Part shown: positions 22,101 to 35,600 of the stretch, piece after piece
How the letters are laid out: each line of letters begins with the position of its first letter
How positions within the stretch are numbered: position 1 is the first letter of the stretch
From: Polytrichum commune
Taxonomy: Eukaryota; Streptophyta; Polytrichopsida; Polytrichales; Polytrichaceae
Length of the DNA stretch: 64,000 nucleotides
Reading direction: 5' to 3'
Assembly (NCBI GenBank): GCA_950295325.1
Contig: OX485808.1
Location: forward strand, 34,926,527-34,990,526
Program-made: the position numbers and the translations under genes
The notes under the pieces: model-generated
Seen by the model: the letters and a program-made list of their open reading frames with translations, nothing else
Told to the model about the DNA's origin: nothing
The model's database searches: none

Positions 22101-24693
22101 GAGGGGTCCAGTTTAATACATAACAAATACACACAACTTTTGGTTGCGTTCCGTGGGACCAGACCTATCACGTGAGCACAATTATCTTTTACTTCCGGTA
22201 TCGCCCATTTATGGCGAGCACTTAGGTTGTGTATTATGAACTTTTCAACAAGCAGCTGTAAATTATCAGATTTTTGTTAATCGCAGCCGCTTTCTTTGGA
22301 AAAAAGTCCATCATGTAGTGGCTTGATAATAATGTTATGTACAACTCGGGCAAACATGAAACGTTGTGAATATGAATCATAAAATCTTAAATTTTTGCAA
22401 TGTTCCAGATCCCAGTCAAGTTGTATACATGGTTTAGGTGTGCACACGTGTGTAAAGGACCCGTCGGTGTGATACAAAGCGGAGTCGATGGAGTTCTAGG
22501 CTTGATGCCGACCATTTTATCATTGCCGAACCAACTTGCACAAAAAGGCTTGACAAGCAAGGTGCTAGGGATTTGTGTTATAAAGTATTTGAATTCATGG
22601 GTCGAACACCCGCGTGAGGTTGGAGTCTTGTCATTCGGAGGTGATATAATTCGACCACAAGACCAAATGACGTGGATACATATGTTGAAAGATGAAAAAT
22701 TTCCAAAGTATGATGATTTCTCCCAAATAATTTGTTCGCCATTTTCACATAATTTCAATTTAATATGTATATACAAGATACCGAATGAGGGTTTATAAGA
22801 ACATGGATGATTTGTTTATACGCAAGGGGAAAAAATAAAAAATACCTGCGGTGTTTGTGCACTGACATGAATGAGAGGATATTTACCTTATATTGATCAT
22901 GGTGTTTTGTGGTTAATCTCATTATTTTGCATGATAGTAGAATAATTTGATTACATGAAGCTCATCTTAATTATTTAAGTAGTTTGAATTGGTTCATAAC
23001 GTTACTCATCTCCTTGGGTTGCTTTGTGCCCGGTTCGTGGGTTTATGAATATATACATGTAATTGGCCTAGGATCATATCAAATATATGTTGGAAGAACT
23101 CATATTTAACGTTGAATTTGAGTGAATTTCACACAATAAATATGCAAAATATCCTCTTTTGACATCGTACCCGAAACTCAAAAGGGGGGAGGGGTGATTA
23201 TTCAACCTAGTTTTGTACAAATGAATAGCATGTTATGAATTTTGTGGAGAGAGAAGTGCACCATAAGGCCTTCGCCCAAGTTTCTCAAAAGAAGAATTTA
23301 TTTCACCCAGATGTACCTTATAGCCCCCAAAATTCATATGCGCTAATCCATGTCAAGGCAATACTTGTCATCGCCCAGTATCACACTTCAATGACTTTGT
23401 CAATACAATGAATTTGTCAATACAAAGTGATTCATGAGCATACACCCAAGGAATGTCAAAAAAGAAAATCTTCCCAATTGCTTATACTTTGTATACAAAA
23501 TCAAGACAATTTACTCCAAGATTTCAAGTTCTTTCCTTGCACATGATACTACTATGTAGTCTTAGATTTGTATGTATAGTCTCTGTTAGTGTCACGAAAA
23601 TTCTGTATATAGAAGGTCCAATGCCTAAAGATGGCTAACTCATAGCCCCCAAATTCATATGCGCTAATCCATGTCAAGGCAATACTTGTCATCGCCCACT
23701 GTCACACTTCAATGACTTTGTCAATACAATGACTTTGTCAATACAAAGTGGTTCATGAGAATACACTCAGGGAATGTCAAAAAAGAAAATCTTCCCAATT
23801 GCTTATACTTTATATACAAAATCAAGACAATTTACTCCAAGATTTCAAGTTCTTTCCTTGCACACGATACTACTATGTAGTCTAAGATTTGTATGTATAG
23901 TCTCTATGTCAGAGTGTCGCGAAAATTCTGTATATAGAAGGTCCAATGCCTAAAGATGGCTAACTCAAAGAGGTTCTATAAGGTTATGTCCTATGAAGAA
24001 AAGACCCATTTTTTAAGTATCCATGTGCACATTAGGTTTTCAGGTGGACTTCTGAGTCGAATCCACATAGGAGAATTCATCTATCAATTTTCTGAAGAAC
24101 AAAAGCAAGGAGGGGGAGATGCAAGGCTCATTTTTGATACCGGAACCACGGTCACGTACGTGGTATCTCATGTATACAACGCACTCAAGATACATGTGAG
24201 TACTATGGAATTTTAAGTAAATCTTCATAAAAGCGAAGAAATTTAGAGATTCGATTAGGGGATTGTTGAATCGATACCACATTGGTTAAAACAACTTCAT
24301 AGACGTGTTGCGCACTCACCTATCAAATCTAGAAACATTTTGGTTGTAAGGGAATAGGAAGCAAAATCAATACCTTACTCTTCAGCATGTGTGTGATGAA
24401 AAATCTAATTTTGACAAGTCATGACTGATGTGACCGTGTGACGCATCTTTGTGGTTGTTTTAACAAACTACGTGGTCAATCATGTCAACAATCTGCTTCG
24501 ATTATTGTGCCACCAGTTGAATTATGATGACATTGAGGATATTGATTGCAAAATATTGATATATAACCAATTGAAGCATTTGTCACTTTGTAGCTTACAA
24601 GCTAGACCTAGATCCATTATGGGTTCATTATGGGCTTGTTACATTGATTTGTTCAATTATAATAAATTAGTAGTGTGGTAAAAAAAATGCTTT

Positions 24694-24735
<42 letters not shown>

Positions 24736-27700
24736 GTGTAGGTTCACAACTCTAGTGTAAATTTTCATGCTTGGTCTTAGTATTAAAGAAAATTTCATGC
24801 ACTTTACTTATTTTGTATATCCTCTTATATGATTAAATATCATACACACATTTAATTGAAGAAATCAATGTTAGAAATTGAGTCAAGACTTTTCATAACT
24901 CAACATGTTAATTGGTGTGATTTGTATGCTATTGTTGAATCCGTTCACTACAAACATATGCATCCAAAGCAAATGATAGGCTTTGTCCCTAGAAAAAAGT
25001 ATGGTCATGCGTCACCATAAAATGATATGTGCATCTACAACAATGACATGATTACATAATTTCTCTTACTGACGCAGGTTGATTGCCTAAGACTCATATG
25101 CTAATAGTGATTCAAAATAAGATGTTTGAAATTCAATTGTTCTTATATTGATATAAAAAAAACATCAAAATTAAAAAAACACTTCCATTGCATTCCATAT
25201 ATACATATGCATGCATGCATATAGATTCACACTAGTACTATTCATAAAGTTACACAAATAGCATGGGCCACACCAACTCTACGTTTTATATTTGATTTAG
25301 GTGTTTGAATAGTAGTGAAACCCAAGTTCTTCTAGCAAACAAGTTTTTTGAATACTCAAAAATTTGCACACTCCCAATTAGTGTAGGCTCCACACTCATA
25401 ATTAGTGTGGTCTCCACACTTAGAGCACACTTTGGGTGTTGGCATGGCTACAGCTTCACAAGTTAGCGATATCTCTTGGATATAAACAAATAAGTGACGA
25501 ATTTATGATGGATTTAACCGAAGGTGCGATGGCTAGACAATTGGTTGACAAATTCAAACTATGTTGGTACAGGTATGTTACAATACACGTATTAACTTTG
25601 ACATTGTGGTTCTTTTCAAGGAAAAAGAAAAGGAAAAAGGCTTTCCAAGTTCTCCTTTCCTATTGCTTAGGACGGATTTTCATTAAGGTCCGGGTCCAAG
25701 AACATGAGGTTCAAAACACCCATGAAGGAACTTACTATGAAATGAAATTGGTTTCAAAGTCTAAGAAGTCAAAATACTAGTGGGATTAGAAGTGCATTAA
25801 GTTGGGGTCAATCATGTTAATTGCTTAGAGTAACGGAGTGTGGTGACCTCTATGAGATCGTTTGGCTACTATGAACCTAATGATGCAGTTGGACGAAAGA
25901 CTTGAAGATTACCTAGTGTTACAATTTGAACGAGGGAAGGAAACCTATTTGTTATGGAGTTGCAGATTTGGGTACTTGTAGTTTACCTCATAGTGACAAA
26001 GAACCCATGGCGTCAAACCCGTGATACTTCGAGTAGTGCACATTAAGTTGAGTATTTGCTTCAGTTGGGACTAACAAGATTTGGCATAAAAGTGACACTT
26101 CCACATTAGCGCCACTTCATTTTCTCACACTTTAGTCTTGGGTCCTCGTGTCAAATCCTTGCGTCCAAAATGCTCTCGACCAATAGAAGGGCAATAGAAT
26201 CACTCGATTTCAAAGTATTTTTGGTCTTGGACCCTAGTGTAAACTTGCATGTATTTCAATCAATAAGGTTTTTAAATTAGGTTCAAGGTTTAGGATTTAA
26301 TATCCAAGACTTGGATAAGTCCAATACTGCTAGGTAGAACTTCAAGAAAATCAATACCAAGTGTTTATTACTAAACAAGTGTGCACAACCCGTAACTATG
26401 ATCTCTCTTTTTTGGCACAAAAAAACAAAGAAATAATTTTCTTATTAAAAAAAAGAATTTCTAGAATATGACAATCAAGTATATGAGTCATGGAGAATTG
26501 ACCTGTGTCATTGAGAAATTGTCCTACGTCACTTGGAATTATGCAAATCTACCACACTAGTAGATTTGCATATTTCTTTCACCAATGCAAGCGATTGCCT
26601 AGGTCTCATATGTTGATAGTGCGCTTAATAATGGAACAAAGGTGCCAAAGGAGGATCTAAACATGGATACTAACGATCATGGAATAAATTTGATCATGTT
26701 CTAGGCCTACAACGGAAATGAAGGTGTTTTGGTATCTTGAATTTGAAACAATCACTCTGACTTTCCAAGATGGCATTGGTGGGTTTGTTGCGGAGTATAT
26801 GATTGAGCCTGCACAATATCTCGTACGTATTACGGTAAGTTATAATTGCGTGTGCTTAAAATATTTTCCCATGAATTTCACAATGTTCAATATATTTCAT
26901 AGTACTACCAACATATGAGTCCTAGGCAATTGTACTATGCAGTGAAAGATTTGTTGCATGGGAATCATCACAATCTCAATATGTATAATTATGTATGTTG
27001 TGGAGTATATGATCGAGCATGCACAATTATGTCTTATACATTCCTTGGTAAGTTACAATAATGTGCTTGAAAAGCTTATATTCCCATGAATTTAACGACG
27101 TTCAATATACTTCAAACTAGGATCAACATATGAGTTCAAGGCAGATGTCTTATGTCAGTGAAAAACTTGTTTCATGGGAACTATGATAGTTTCAAGATGT
27201 ATCATCTGACATGCGTATGAATTTGGTGTTCCTGGTTGGAGTCCTCAGCGATCCACAAACATCAACGCCTTCATATGTTCGCTCATATTGGAATTTAAGT
27301 ACCAAACTCCAAACCAGTTTAACATCCTTGGAGGTATGTGATGTTATCATCATTCCATTGCTTCAAGTCTAACAATAGGTTAAAATTCTACCTAGTATCC
27401 ACTACCAACATATGAGTTCTTGACAATTGTCTTGTGTCATAAAACGAAACATGTTAATCTATCACTATGGTAGTACTGCAAATTATCCAGTGATGTAGGA
27501 CACTTTTCCATTGACACACATCAATTGACACTTTACCCAAGACTATATAGTATGTTTGTAGTGCCCATAACAAACATCACTATATTCGTTAATTTGGCAT
27601 TTTTTTGGCATTTTGAGACAGTTACAAATATAAGAACATGGATAAATTAAATCACACAAATATTGGAGAATGTTGTAAGATGCAAATACTTTGAAGCGGG

Positions 27701-28281
27701 TGCTCATATCAAGAACCCAATTAAGAACTCATATCAAGATGGTTTATGTAGGACGACCCAAACATTAGACCATGTTGTTGTGGTCCATATATTAATTTGA
27801 GACAAGAGAAAGTCTCAAATTAACGAATATAGTGATAAACGTTCAATTCCATTGCAAATTGTAATGAATGGACAATGTTCTCAAATGGCCATTATATGCA
27901 TCCTCCAAGAACCCTCCTTTAAGCCTCAACACGACTACTCATAAAGGGAGGGCTCATGACCCTCATCCGAAAAGAATCTTATTAGATTCTTGTGTAGAAT
28001 CATGAACATCATTTGAACAAGAGAGCTTAGGGTTGGTTTAATTCACACCTGTATCAACACTTCAAAATTTCATATTTTATTCATACGGTGTCCAAAAATT
28101 ATACTACAAGATGTTGAAATTGTGTTAATTTAATGGCAAACAAGACCCAGAAAAGTGAAACGTTTCCACGTTTGTTTTGACAGGTACAGCTTTCCAAGGC
28201 CACTTGGTTGTATTTGACAATGAAAATAAGCAAATTGGATGGTCGACACGTCAAGACTGTAATATAGATAAAGTTTTGTGA
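19137..28281 (+). CDS. Nepenthesin-like (A1) aspartic protease, nine exons
   Basis: Predicted 551-residue aspartic protease. Exons: 19137-19492, 20244-20370, 21503-21738, 22438-22790, 24044-24195, 25454-25572, 26705-26834, 27249-27333, 28184-28281; all phases close. Residues about 40-57 form one hydrophobic segment (GCIYLLLIMSPILCIKMM), so a type II membrane anchor or signal anchor is likely. The first catalytic motif is VDTGS (Asp137, followed by QLTWLFC), the second FDTGT (Asp389). Other family hallmarks are GVDGVLGLMPTILSLPNQLA, VLSFGGD, FNILG and LVVFDNENKQIGW near the C-terminus. These match plant membrane-anchored or secreted nepenthesin-type proteases. The donor ending exon 4 (22790) is the weakest call. 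Introns are long (about 400-1250 bp) for this window and hold several local duplications. The gene looks intact, but divergent residues next to both catalytic sites mean activity is not certain. Confidence 0.75.
23321..23967. repeat. Tandem duplication of about 322 bp in a protease intron
   Basis: Two consecutive near-identical copies (about 23321-23642 and 23643-23967), each starting TAGCCCCCAAA and ending AAAGATGGCTAACTCA. Each copy has an internal TTTGTCAATACAATGA direct repeat. The second copy ends about 75 bp before the exon carrying the second catalytic Asp. Confidence 0.9.
24697..24733. repeat. (CT)n microsatellite
   Basis: About 36 bases of CT dinucleotide in an intron of the aspartic protease gene. 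Confidence 0.95.
26791..27215. repeat. Tandem duplication carrying part of a protease exon
   Basis: Two copies of about 210 bp (about 26791-27000 and 27001-27215) share GGAGTATATGAT(T/C)GAGC and the downstream intron including a GGTAAGTTA donor. The first copy holds the 3' half of exon 7 of the aspartic protease; the second is a diverged copy with a shifted frame. It is not needed to close the exon phases. Confidence 0.75.
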
Positions 28282-29026
28282 GAACATACCATAACATTCC
28301 ACCATGATCGAGATCATACTAAAATTCGTCAAATTTTATTGGACTTTTTATGTTACGCTAGCGATTTTTAGGTAGCACATTGTGGAAACAATACATCGAA
28401 AGCTTTTTGATACCGAGGGGACCAAGCAATCCAATTTGATATTGGTAGATTGTTTGTGGATTGTTAGTGGATGTGCTCCCCTGACCCTTAAATGTTTGAG
28501 AGGTCCAGACTGGCCATTGTATGCATAGAATAGCGAATTTGAGCTACATACTTTCAGTTTTGTTAAGTTGTGTTAAAAGGGACCCTATCTTGAAATCTTC
28601 TTCTTCTTCAACTATTCTTTTCAAAGCAGCTTGATATCTTGATGTTATTTAAGATTTAAGTTCAATTACACAGTTTGGGTGCCCTTAGATGCAAATACAA
28701 ACGTTGCATTTTGATCACCAATGTCAAAGTAAGAATACGTTTTATTTGCTCCTTGGCATAAGGCAATGTATAAAAGAAGATTTCAAACCCATAAATACAT
28801 AACATATGATTTTTGAGCTCAATGAGGCCTATATAAATTGTGTATTTGATCGTATATGGGGAACCTACGTCCTTTGAGGGTTAAGCATGATAAAATCATA
28901 AAATGCATTTTCTTCCACTTGATAAAGTTCAAAGAAAGTTGTGCCAAATTGAAAAGTCATTGTGCAAATGCAATTACATAACTCCAAGTTTACAATGAAG
29001 TGCTATGTTAAGTCATATGTCCATAT

Positions 29027-29102
29027 TGAACCATTTGACTCATGATACCATCATAGCCTATTTCAACCATTTGACTCATGATACCATCATAGCCTATTTC
29101 AA
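29027..29102. repeat. Short tandem duplication (37 bp, two copies)
   Basis: Two adjacent copies of a unit containing ACCATTTGACTCATGATACC and ATCATAGCCTATTTCAA. No coding context. Confidence 0.9.
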
Positions 29103-29364
29103 TGTGTGAAGCATGTTCCAAGGTCAAGCAAATTCAGGTCAAATTCATGTTGGTGCAATTGAGATGGAGTGAGGCCTACATCTACACTACTCCATGGGCC
29201 TACTTTATCTTAACATCATATAAAAACCCTATCATACATACCTCATACATGCAAACCTTGCCTTCAACATTATCCTCCTTACATGTACGATGTATGGGAC
29301 ATGTTCAGTTAATACCTCTTTTGTGCACCCATTTGGTGAGATACTACTGAAGTAGAGTGCACCC

Positions 29365-29505
29365 TTAAAAGAGTTGGAGGGGGGGGGAGGTCTTAAAATA
29401 CACTTATCTCTCCCCAGACTCCCCTATTTACTTTACAAACCAAAGTGAAACTATACACATCCCACATGTATATTGTACACCCATTACCCCTCCCCCCTCC
29501 TAGGG
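29365..29505. repeat. G-tract / C-tract hairpin region
   Basis: A GGAGGGGGGGGGAGG tract near 29370 faces CCCCTCCCCCCTCCTAGGG near 29490, giving an inverted repeat of about 20 bp with a 100 bp loop. It may be an old MITE end pair. Confidence 0.5.
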
Positions 29506-29641
29506 CGATAGTACAATACTTCACATCTATATGGACTCAATTTGGTTTCCAACATACTTTGTGATATCCATTTGTTCAGCAATAGAAAAGAATCAGATCC
29601 CTATGTAGATAGAATTCATTCCTAATGAACTTGAAACTTCT

Positions 29642-29987
29642 CGGGGGGGGGGGGGGGGTAGTCATTGGTTGGAGTAGCAATATATGTGCGAACAAATGAT
29701 AGGGTATTTTAAAAACATGGGGGCAAAAAATTATAAATGGACTTAAGAGTAATATAGGGTATCAAAAATGGCACTGGACATCTTTAGAGTACTATAGGGT
29801 ATGAAATAATAGGTAATTTGGAATTATAAGTAATGCAAGCCATTTTTCTATTAACCCAAAGTAGAAATTTACATAATGATAGCATGTGAAAAAAAGAAGA
29901 GAATTGAAAGTAATACCCCCCTATAAAATAGTGGTTGTTCGCACCTATATCCTTAACTTTTTAACACACTGCCCCCCCCCCCCCCCG
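29642..29987. mobile_element. MITE-like element with poly-G termini
   Basis: About 346 bp. The left end is C followed by 16 G, the right end a matching run of C followed by G. Inward, TATGTGCGAACAA on the left is complementary to TTGTTCGCACCTATA on the right, so similarity extends past the homopolymers. No coding capacity. Confidence 0.6.
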
Positions 29988-32392
29988 AGTGAAACTTTCA
30001 TACCATTTTAAATTACAAGGGCAACTATGCCCGATTTTAGCAACATATTTATGATCAAGAACTTGAATAAGGAATCCAACTCTTTTATGAAGGCTTAGAA
30101 ATCAAATTTGAGAAGAACTAATAGCCATAAAGTCGAAGTTCTCAAGTTGGAGCAGCTACTAAGAATACCATTTTCTTTCTAAATTTAATTGGCGAGATAG
30201 ATGAGGGAGTTCAATAAAATTAGAAAAGGTGTATATTCAAATTACAAAATCATGAGAATTTGATTTATAAAGTTGGAGTCTATAAACCTATTCTAGAGGT
30301 GGTCAACGTTCATTGATTAGATGATGGGTGTCTCTCATAATAAGCTTGAATGCCAATTTTGAAACAAATTTGGTTTAGGGTGTTGTCCACGCTACTAAAG
30401 AGGGTTGATCTTGCAACTGGCATGAAAATTTGCTTCCTCCAAAGTCCAAGTTAGTGACCTTCTACGAGCTTCAAAAAGCTACAGGGCATCATTCTCCTTC
30501 AAATTGAAATAAAATCGAACTTGACTTGCACCTATCTATTAGAATGATTGGGGTTGTTGTTTCATGAGCACTCTGACATGAGCATGCACAAACATAGGTT
30601 TCATAGGTCTTTGACAAATGTATATAGGTGGTGTGAGTGTATCAGGCAAGGTTGCCCTTTAAAAAAAAGCGTGCTAGAACGCCCAAGTGGAGCATCATCC
30701 AAAGATAATCAACAATATAATGAATTAAAAAACAACTTGCTCTAGTTGTTCTAGAATGCAAGTTGTTTTCAAGGACTTCCAATAGCCAAGTGACCAATTT
30801 CACTTTTTGAAGTTTGGCTACTCGTTTTTCCAATTAGTTGCATGCATAACTCATATTCTTGGGAACATGCTTCCTCTCATTATCCAACTTTGCATTGCCC
30901 TAAAGAGTATGTCTAGAAGTCAAAGAGTTGCATAATTCTCATCCTCTTAGTAGTTCTTAAGAAAATTGAATTGTAAAGGTGGCCCTCTACAATTGAGCAA
31001 TTTGTTTGCCAACTTTGGCTCCCATTACAATTTAGTTGCAACGACGCATATTTACAAATATTCTTTACAACTTACTTTAATAACATGAGAGGAAAAATAT
31101 CATGGCTCACAAGAAATGAAAAACCAAACCCAATTGGAAGGTAGACGACTTTCACATTGTGGGGACATGCACAAATTTGAGCCCACAATGAATGAGATCA
31201 AAATTCTCAAATCTGATAGAATCCACCAAGTCATCAAAATAGACACAAACACCAAAATTTGCATTTGGTTCATTAATGGCTACTTACAAGGTTTGCAAAT
31301 TACAGTTTGCCTCTACATCCATGTATTTTTTTACCCCTTCTCTAAAATACCAATGCAAAAAAATTCAAGCACAGTGTAGTGGACAACTCTTGATCCTTGC
31401 ACATGTTTGAATAAAAGTCAATCAAAACAATATACTGACTTTGAATTTTGTTTTAAAAAACAATAAAACATATTAAAAACATATATTTCTCTACAAAGCC
31501 AAGCAATATATGTTGACAAAAGAATCTCAAGAATAGCCTACATATTTTAAAAGATGGTGCAAGTGAGTGTGCAAGTAGTGATATTGAACAAGTAATTATG
31601 AAACCTTTTTTCAACACATGACAAAATCACATTGAATTCATGAGTTTTTACAAAAGATATTTAATATTGACCTCAAGTATATGATGAATTCATGGACTAT
31701 GGAAAACTAATTAAGTTTTAAATAATAAAGGTCATGAAATTTACGTCCAAAACTAGATCTAGCCATTTGCCTTTGAGCATTATTTTTAATGATGAGTATT
31801 GAAGATCTCATCTTGGTATTCTATATTTGGGTATGTAACACAACAATAAATGTCATCATAAAATAATATCAATGTAAACAACATTTTGCTACTACTTTTA
31901 GGCGTTTGACACAAAAAAATATGGTTTTAAGATACCGGAGCATTTTTTTGGTCCACTTTACCATGCTTGCACCCAAAAAAAATTATGAATGTATGATTTT
32001 GAATCCATGCATACTAGGCATGTGATGTATTCTAGCCATGGTGGAAGACTATAGCCACAAGAAGGTGGATTGATCTACATTTGACAATTTGGATAAAGTA
32101 TAATTTGTAATCAAGTAACAATCTGTACTTATGGTCATGTCTTCACATTTTTTTATGAAGGAAATTATACAGTCCACTCTCATATTTGTTAAGTATTTGA
32201 AGCAAGAAATTTTATAACACTTATGTGATATTAACGCTTTAACACTTATCGGGGTAGCATTGACAATTCGTAACACTTCTGTGACTTTGAAATTTGAAAA
32301 TAAGACTTATATAAATAAAGGATAAGAATACATAAGATATGAATGTCTTCATACATCTAAGCGTAATAAGAAAGAAAAAAATCTATAGTGGT

Positions 32393-32686
32393 TTAGTGAT
32401 CTTGTGCAATCCAAGATCCTATTTCTTTTTGAAGTGTTTGAATGCTCTGGATGAAAGGTGTAATATCAATAGGTCGTTGTTCCGAAAATTGTTTCAAGGT
32501 CACCAATGCACTTTCAACATCCTTGAATCCTACTCTATCTTCCGCCACATCACTAATTTGCATATTATGAACTTCTTCAACGGGTTTATTGTCAACTCCA
32601 TCACTTCCTCCATCAAACATGCCTATAATTTCCTCCTTAGTAGGTTTGTAGGGAGTGTTTAGATCAATTTTCAATTCATAAGTCAT
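32393..32686 (-). pseudogene. Possible transposase C-terminal remnant
   Basis: A 97-codon minus-strand frame with ordinary protein-like composition: acidic middle, then DVESALVTLKQFSEQ and an amphipathic helix to the stop. The style recalls C-terminal tails of pogo/Tigger-like transposases, but there is no DDE motif in the window. No upstream partner exon was found. It may be the last exon of a decayed element. Confidence 0.25.
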
Positions 32687-35600
32687 GAATTTATGAGTCC
32701 CACTTTCACTCTCTTTAAATACTAATGCTAGTTATTCCAATAAGGTAGTATTTTCTTCCAACTTTTTTTTGTGTATTGCTTCCTGAGCTTCTCCATTTCT
32801 CATAATGTCCTCCTTTGCTTCCATATTACCAAAAAAGCTCAAAAGAACCATTATGTTTCAAACTATTCATGATTGTTAATGCAATAACTCCAAGCTAAGT
32901 AATCGGGCTCTAAGCAAATGTTTTAACCTACTATACATTTGAAGGTGATTTTTTGCATGATGTATGCATGTAATAATAATTTCATCCAAGTTATAAATTT
33001 TTGTAGCCTTACTTTTATTCAAGTTAATACTTATTGAGGTGAGTGTATTGAAGAGGGGAGCATAATTTTTCTAAATCACCGTAACGATTAACATTTAACA
33101 CTTACAAGTGTAGTTTTTGGAGATTTATTAAGGAGTGCAATGATCTTAACACATATGTGATTTAAACACTTATCGGAATAAAACTTATCGACCGAGGATT
33201 GTAGATCTATCATGTAACTAGATTCACTACCATTGTTGGAAAATTTGGAGAATTCTTTAGCAGCAGAGGCTTGGGGAGTTCACTACGATAATATTAGAAA
33301 ACAACGTGCGGGAAAACATAGGGTAATTTATATTCACAAAAGGAAAAAATTAGAATTTTCTTAGAAGTAATACAGGTGAGTATGTATGGTAAAATTTGTA
33401 TTATAAAAAATATAGGCTTGATACAAATAACGCATATTTTTAAAATATTTGTAAAAATATACAGTAGGATTTAAGGATCCTAGGTTTTTTTGAAATAGGG
33501 GTGTTCTTTGTGTTCAGAGGTGGGAAAATTTTGGATGAATAACTACGTCGATTCAGTCGAAACTCAGTACCGTTGTGTTTAATTATGCGTGTAACTTGAT
33601 TGAGGAACATGGGCTGATTTTGTTGTTTGAAATTTTTTATGAATGTTCACTCTTAATGTAAAACCTGTTGTGCCTTGGATTTTGGTGACTTAGTACTTTG
33701 AATGCTCTTAAACCCTTTGGAGCAAAATTAAATGATTATAATGAACATACCTAGCTTAAAATTAGAGCTTCATCAAATTTAAAAGTAATTATAGGGTCAT
33801 TTAAATAACAAGAAATTAGCAAATTATATAATAATACAGGTGAAAAAATTAAGGATGGATAATTAAATATCCCTTGAATAATTACCCTTGTCACGCACGT
33901 GTATACATATATACATGTCTAGTGAACTCCCCGAGAGCAGAGGTTGACAAGCATGCCTCTCCTCCTCCATATATCTCTTGGATGTCTTCCTTGTGCAACT
34001 CTGCATTTGGGGAGAAAAGAATGCAAACTTGCATCTTTGAGTTTAACATGCCACAATAAATGACCTTGAAATGACAAACAATACGCATTCCAGGATACAA
34101 ATTGAAATTTATTGATGTTGTACATGAGGTGACATTAAGTTTAACCACCACTCTATCTTTGGAGCAACAATATTTTTGGATCTCATGGTGAATGTTGAAT
34201 TTTTGTTTTGTGAGTCCCTCCAAAGTTGGTTTTGAGAATTCACAGTCAAGTCATTAAACGTGGCATTGTTGAATACAATATTACTTTAATATTTTGTTGA
34301 AGTCCGACAATCTTCCATCTTGCAATGATGGCCTAGAAAAGAATGCATCTGCACCAGATTCACTTTGCTTCATCACAAATGCAAACAATAAAATGAGTAC
34401 GTCTTCATCACACAAAATGTAATGAAAATCCATTAATTATAACATTATACTCCATGTATTTACACACAACATGAATATATTTTACATTTACATGTATTTT
34501 CAAAGAATCCTCCTGTTGCAAAGGAAAGACTTTTGGAACATGTTCAATAGTCAAGAACCTCAAGTTTAAACTTATGCATTCACTCATCCATGTTAATCCT
34601 TTGAGTGGTATGCGAAGATTTCCAATATCACAAAAAATTGTGTGCATAATAGAAAATCCACTTTCAATCCTATATGTTGAACTCATGCTAATAATGATGT
34701 GATGGATACTGGTGGGCCTCTTATGGATATTATTATATTCATAAATGTTGAATCAAGGCTTGCCAAATTGGCAATATGAACCAAACCTGTCATTGAAGAG
34801 GGAAAAGACCTCTTAGTGGTTTTGTCCGCACTTGTCTTCAATCCCTGCAAAAGAGAGCAACTTGGCTTAAAGATCAAAAACAAAAAGCCTCAAGTGCAAG
34901 GCTTGGAGCAACCAATAGAAGCTTAAGATTAATGGATGCAGAGATTACCAAAGTGACAACAACCAAGAACCAGATTGAGCTCAAGCTCAAGGCTTTAGCA
35001 CATAGCCAAGAAATCAAGACAAAAGCCAATGCCATAGAAATCATTAGCCAAATTGTGAAGAAAAACAAGCCACAAGCACAAGGCTTTTGACTGATATAAC
35101 AAATGCCCACATAGTATGTTTGATAGATGAGAAGAGGAATGCACGCAAGATTGTGAAGAGTTGGCAAAAACGTGAGTTTGACAACTCACGGAGAATTCAA
35201 ACTCGTGATAGAACCCACCCTCCGAAAGGATGGCAATACACCTTATCATGCATCATAGGTAACCATGATTAGTATAAGAAGATCAGGCTTACATTCACGT
35301 TCGTGCAAGAACACCAACATTTCTTTCTTTTTTTACTTTTCTTTCAAACCCATTATCTAAGAAATGGAAAGGAAACAAAAGTATTTCCAATGATGAATAT
35401 AGTATGGTAGTTTGTACCCAATGAATATTGATTGATGATATGCTCAAGAAATTTATGTCGTATCTTATTGTTTAGGGTTTGTCCAGGTCATCATTTTGCT
35501 GACTAGAACTTGTCAATTAGGATGTCCATGTAATGAGTTCGCCATCTCACTCTTACTCTTCCCGCTCTAGTTTGAAAGGACTGTGGTAGTTGCCTTCCCT

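Noticed and set aside
30548-32050. Copia-type polyprotein remnant
   Set aside because: A few phrases resemble reverse transcriptase text (for example WFINGYLQGL at 31260-31300), but no YxDD, integrase or RNase H motif or LTR pair was found.
33891-34223. Minus-strand 110-codon frame
   Set aside because: Protein-like composition but no domain, no partner exons and no start context.
34690-35090. Coding-like, coiled-coil-like stretch (EITKVTTTKNQIELKLKALA)
   Set aside because: Several overlapping frames look equally protein-like and none has a start, splice signals or known domain; the lysine-rich composition may be chance or an old remnant.
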